Positions 63,606 to 64,000 of a stretch of 64,000 nucleotides of DNA are shown piece after piece (position 1 is the stretch's first letter; each line of letters begins with the position of its first letter). Under the pieces are notes generated by a model. The model had not been told where the DNA came from and made no database searches. It saw only the letters and a list, made by a program, of their open reading frames with translations. The position numbers were made by a program, and so were the translations under genes. Source of the DNA: Flammeovirga yaeyamensis (GTDB lineage Bacteria; Bacteroidota; Bacteroidia; Cytophagales; Flammeovirgaceae); contig NZ_CP076132.1 in assembly GCF_018736045.1 (NCBI RefSeq), positions 1,101,501 through 1,165,500 of the forward strand, written 5' to 3'.

Positions 63606-64000
63606 ATGAAAAACAATTTCCGTTCAATTATTGGAATAACTTCTTTATTCATCCTGCTTTTTGGGTGTGATAAAGCGTCTAACAACAAAGAAACAACATC
63701 GGATAATATGCTATTACAAGAGTGGGAAGGTCCTTATGGCGGAACCCCTGCGTTTGATAAAATGCAAGTGTCAGATTTAAAAGAAGCTATTGTTAAGGGC
63801 ATTGAAATTCATCTTAATGAAATTGATGAAATTTCGAATAATACTGCCCCAGCTACTTTTGAAAACACGATTTTAGCTATGGAAAAAGCAGGGTCTGACT
63901 TAGATAGAGTATTTACTTATTATGGGATTTGGAGATCGAATATGTCTTCTCCTGAACTTCGTCAGATCGCAAAGGAATTGGCACCTATCATTTCTGATTA
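63606..64000 (+). CDS. M3 family metallopeptidase lipoprotein (Dcp/oligopeptidase-like), N-terminal part only
   Basis: The open frame runs off the window end after 131 complete codons. It begins with a signal peptide and lipobox (LLFGC, Cys21). The mature start LQEWEGPYGGTPAFDKMQVS, followed by IEIHLNEIDEISNNTAPATF and MEKAGSDLDRVFTYY, is the classical N-terminus of M3 peptidyl-dipeptidases, in which a substrate-binding helical lid precedes the zinc domain. The catalytic HExxH lies beyond the window. It should act as a membrane-bound periplasmic peptidase. Confidence 0.85.
   Translation, partial: MKNNFRSIIGITSLFILLFGCDKASNNKETTSDNMLLQEWEGPYGGTPAFDKMQVSDLKEAIVKGIEIHLNEIDEISNNTAPATFENTILAMEKAGSDLDRVFTYYGIWRSNMSSPELRQIAKELAPIISD

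Overview
The window looks like chromosomal DNA of a marine Bacteroidota, most probably a Cytophagales/Flammeovirga-type bacterium. The grounds are low GC, many lipoproteins with Bacteroidota-style lipoboxes, Gram-negative outer-membrane proteins, almost no Shine-Dalgarno sequences, and repeated TAnnTTTG -7 elements upstream of genes. The genus is an inference. No rRNA, tRNA, CRISPR array, phage or insertion-sequence transposase was seen.

Layout. 1-2.4 kb: an S8 protease cut by the window edge and two small lipoproteins. 2.4-9.3 kb: housekeeping-like genes, namely a DEAD-box helicase with a structured leader, a GtrA protein, an M1 metallopeptidase followed by an FtsB/DivIC divisome protein, and an unknown membrane protein. 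9.3-10.5 kb: a lipoprotein on the minus strand. 11.1-17.0 kb (cassette A, plus strand): enoyl-CoA hydratase, AldA-like aldehyde dehydrogenase, a solute-binding-protein homologue without signal peptide, and two CaiB/BaiF CoA-transferases. 17-24 kb: an unknown membrane protein, tenA-thiD, lipoproteins, a DUF2306 protein and a BASS-type transporter. 23.9-24.9 kb: a GNAT-like/XRE two-gene module. 24.9-28.7 kb (minus strand): aldehyde dehydrogenase, APH-type kinase and an enolase paralogue in one tight operon. 29-36.7 kb: an outer-membrane porin, a YceI protein, an FG-GAP/UnbV lipoprotein, an M16 protease and MltG. 36.8-48.4 kb: a large catabolic island holding cassette B (minus strand): RhaT-like transporter, signal-less SBP, two CoA-transferases, a second signal-less SBP, Gfo/Idh/MocA oxidoreductase, zinc-type MDR dehydrogenase, KduD-like SDR and MaoC dehydratase, with an IclR regulator and a seven-bladed lactonase alongside. 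48.6-64 kb: endonuclease V, an outer-membrane protein, hydrolases, a cupin, GlgX, MurA, a redoxin, isochorismate synthase, a DUF885-like protein, a CBS protein, NAD kinase and the start of an M3 peptidase.

The strongest candidate for an undescribed system is the module SBP-CoA transferase 1-CoA transferase 2, present twice in the same gene order at 13.5-17.0 kb and 43.8-47.3 kb. The SBP homologues lack export signals and have no ABC permease nearby, while the surrounding genes (sugar transporter, sugar/sugar-acid dehydrogenases, lactonase, MaoC and crotonase) suggest that a carbohydrate-derived acid is oxidised and processed as a CoA thioester. A second candidate is the aldehyde dehydrogenase-kinase-enolase paralogue operon, which reads chemically as oxidise, phosphorylate, dehydrate; its enolase carries two active-site substitutions.

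Intergenic regions hold several dispersed repeat types: low-complexity tandem arrays around a shared AACGAGCGT-like core, MITE-like elements with inverted ends, and a strongly palindromic element. One of these supplies the stop codons of both flanking genes.
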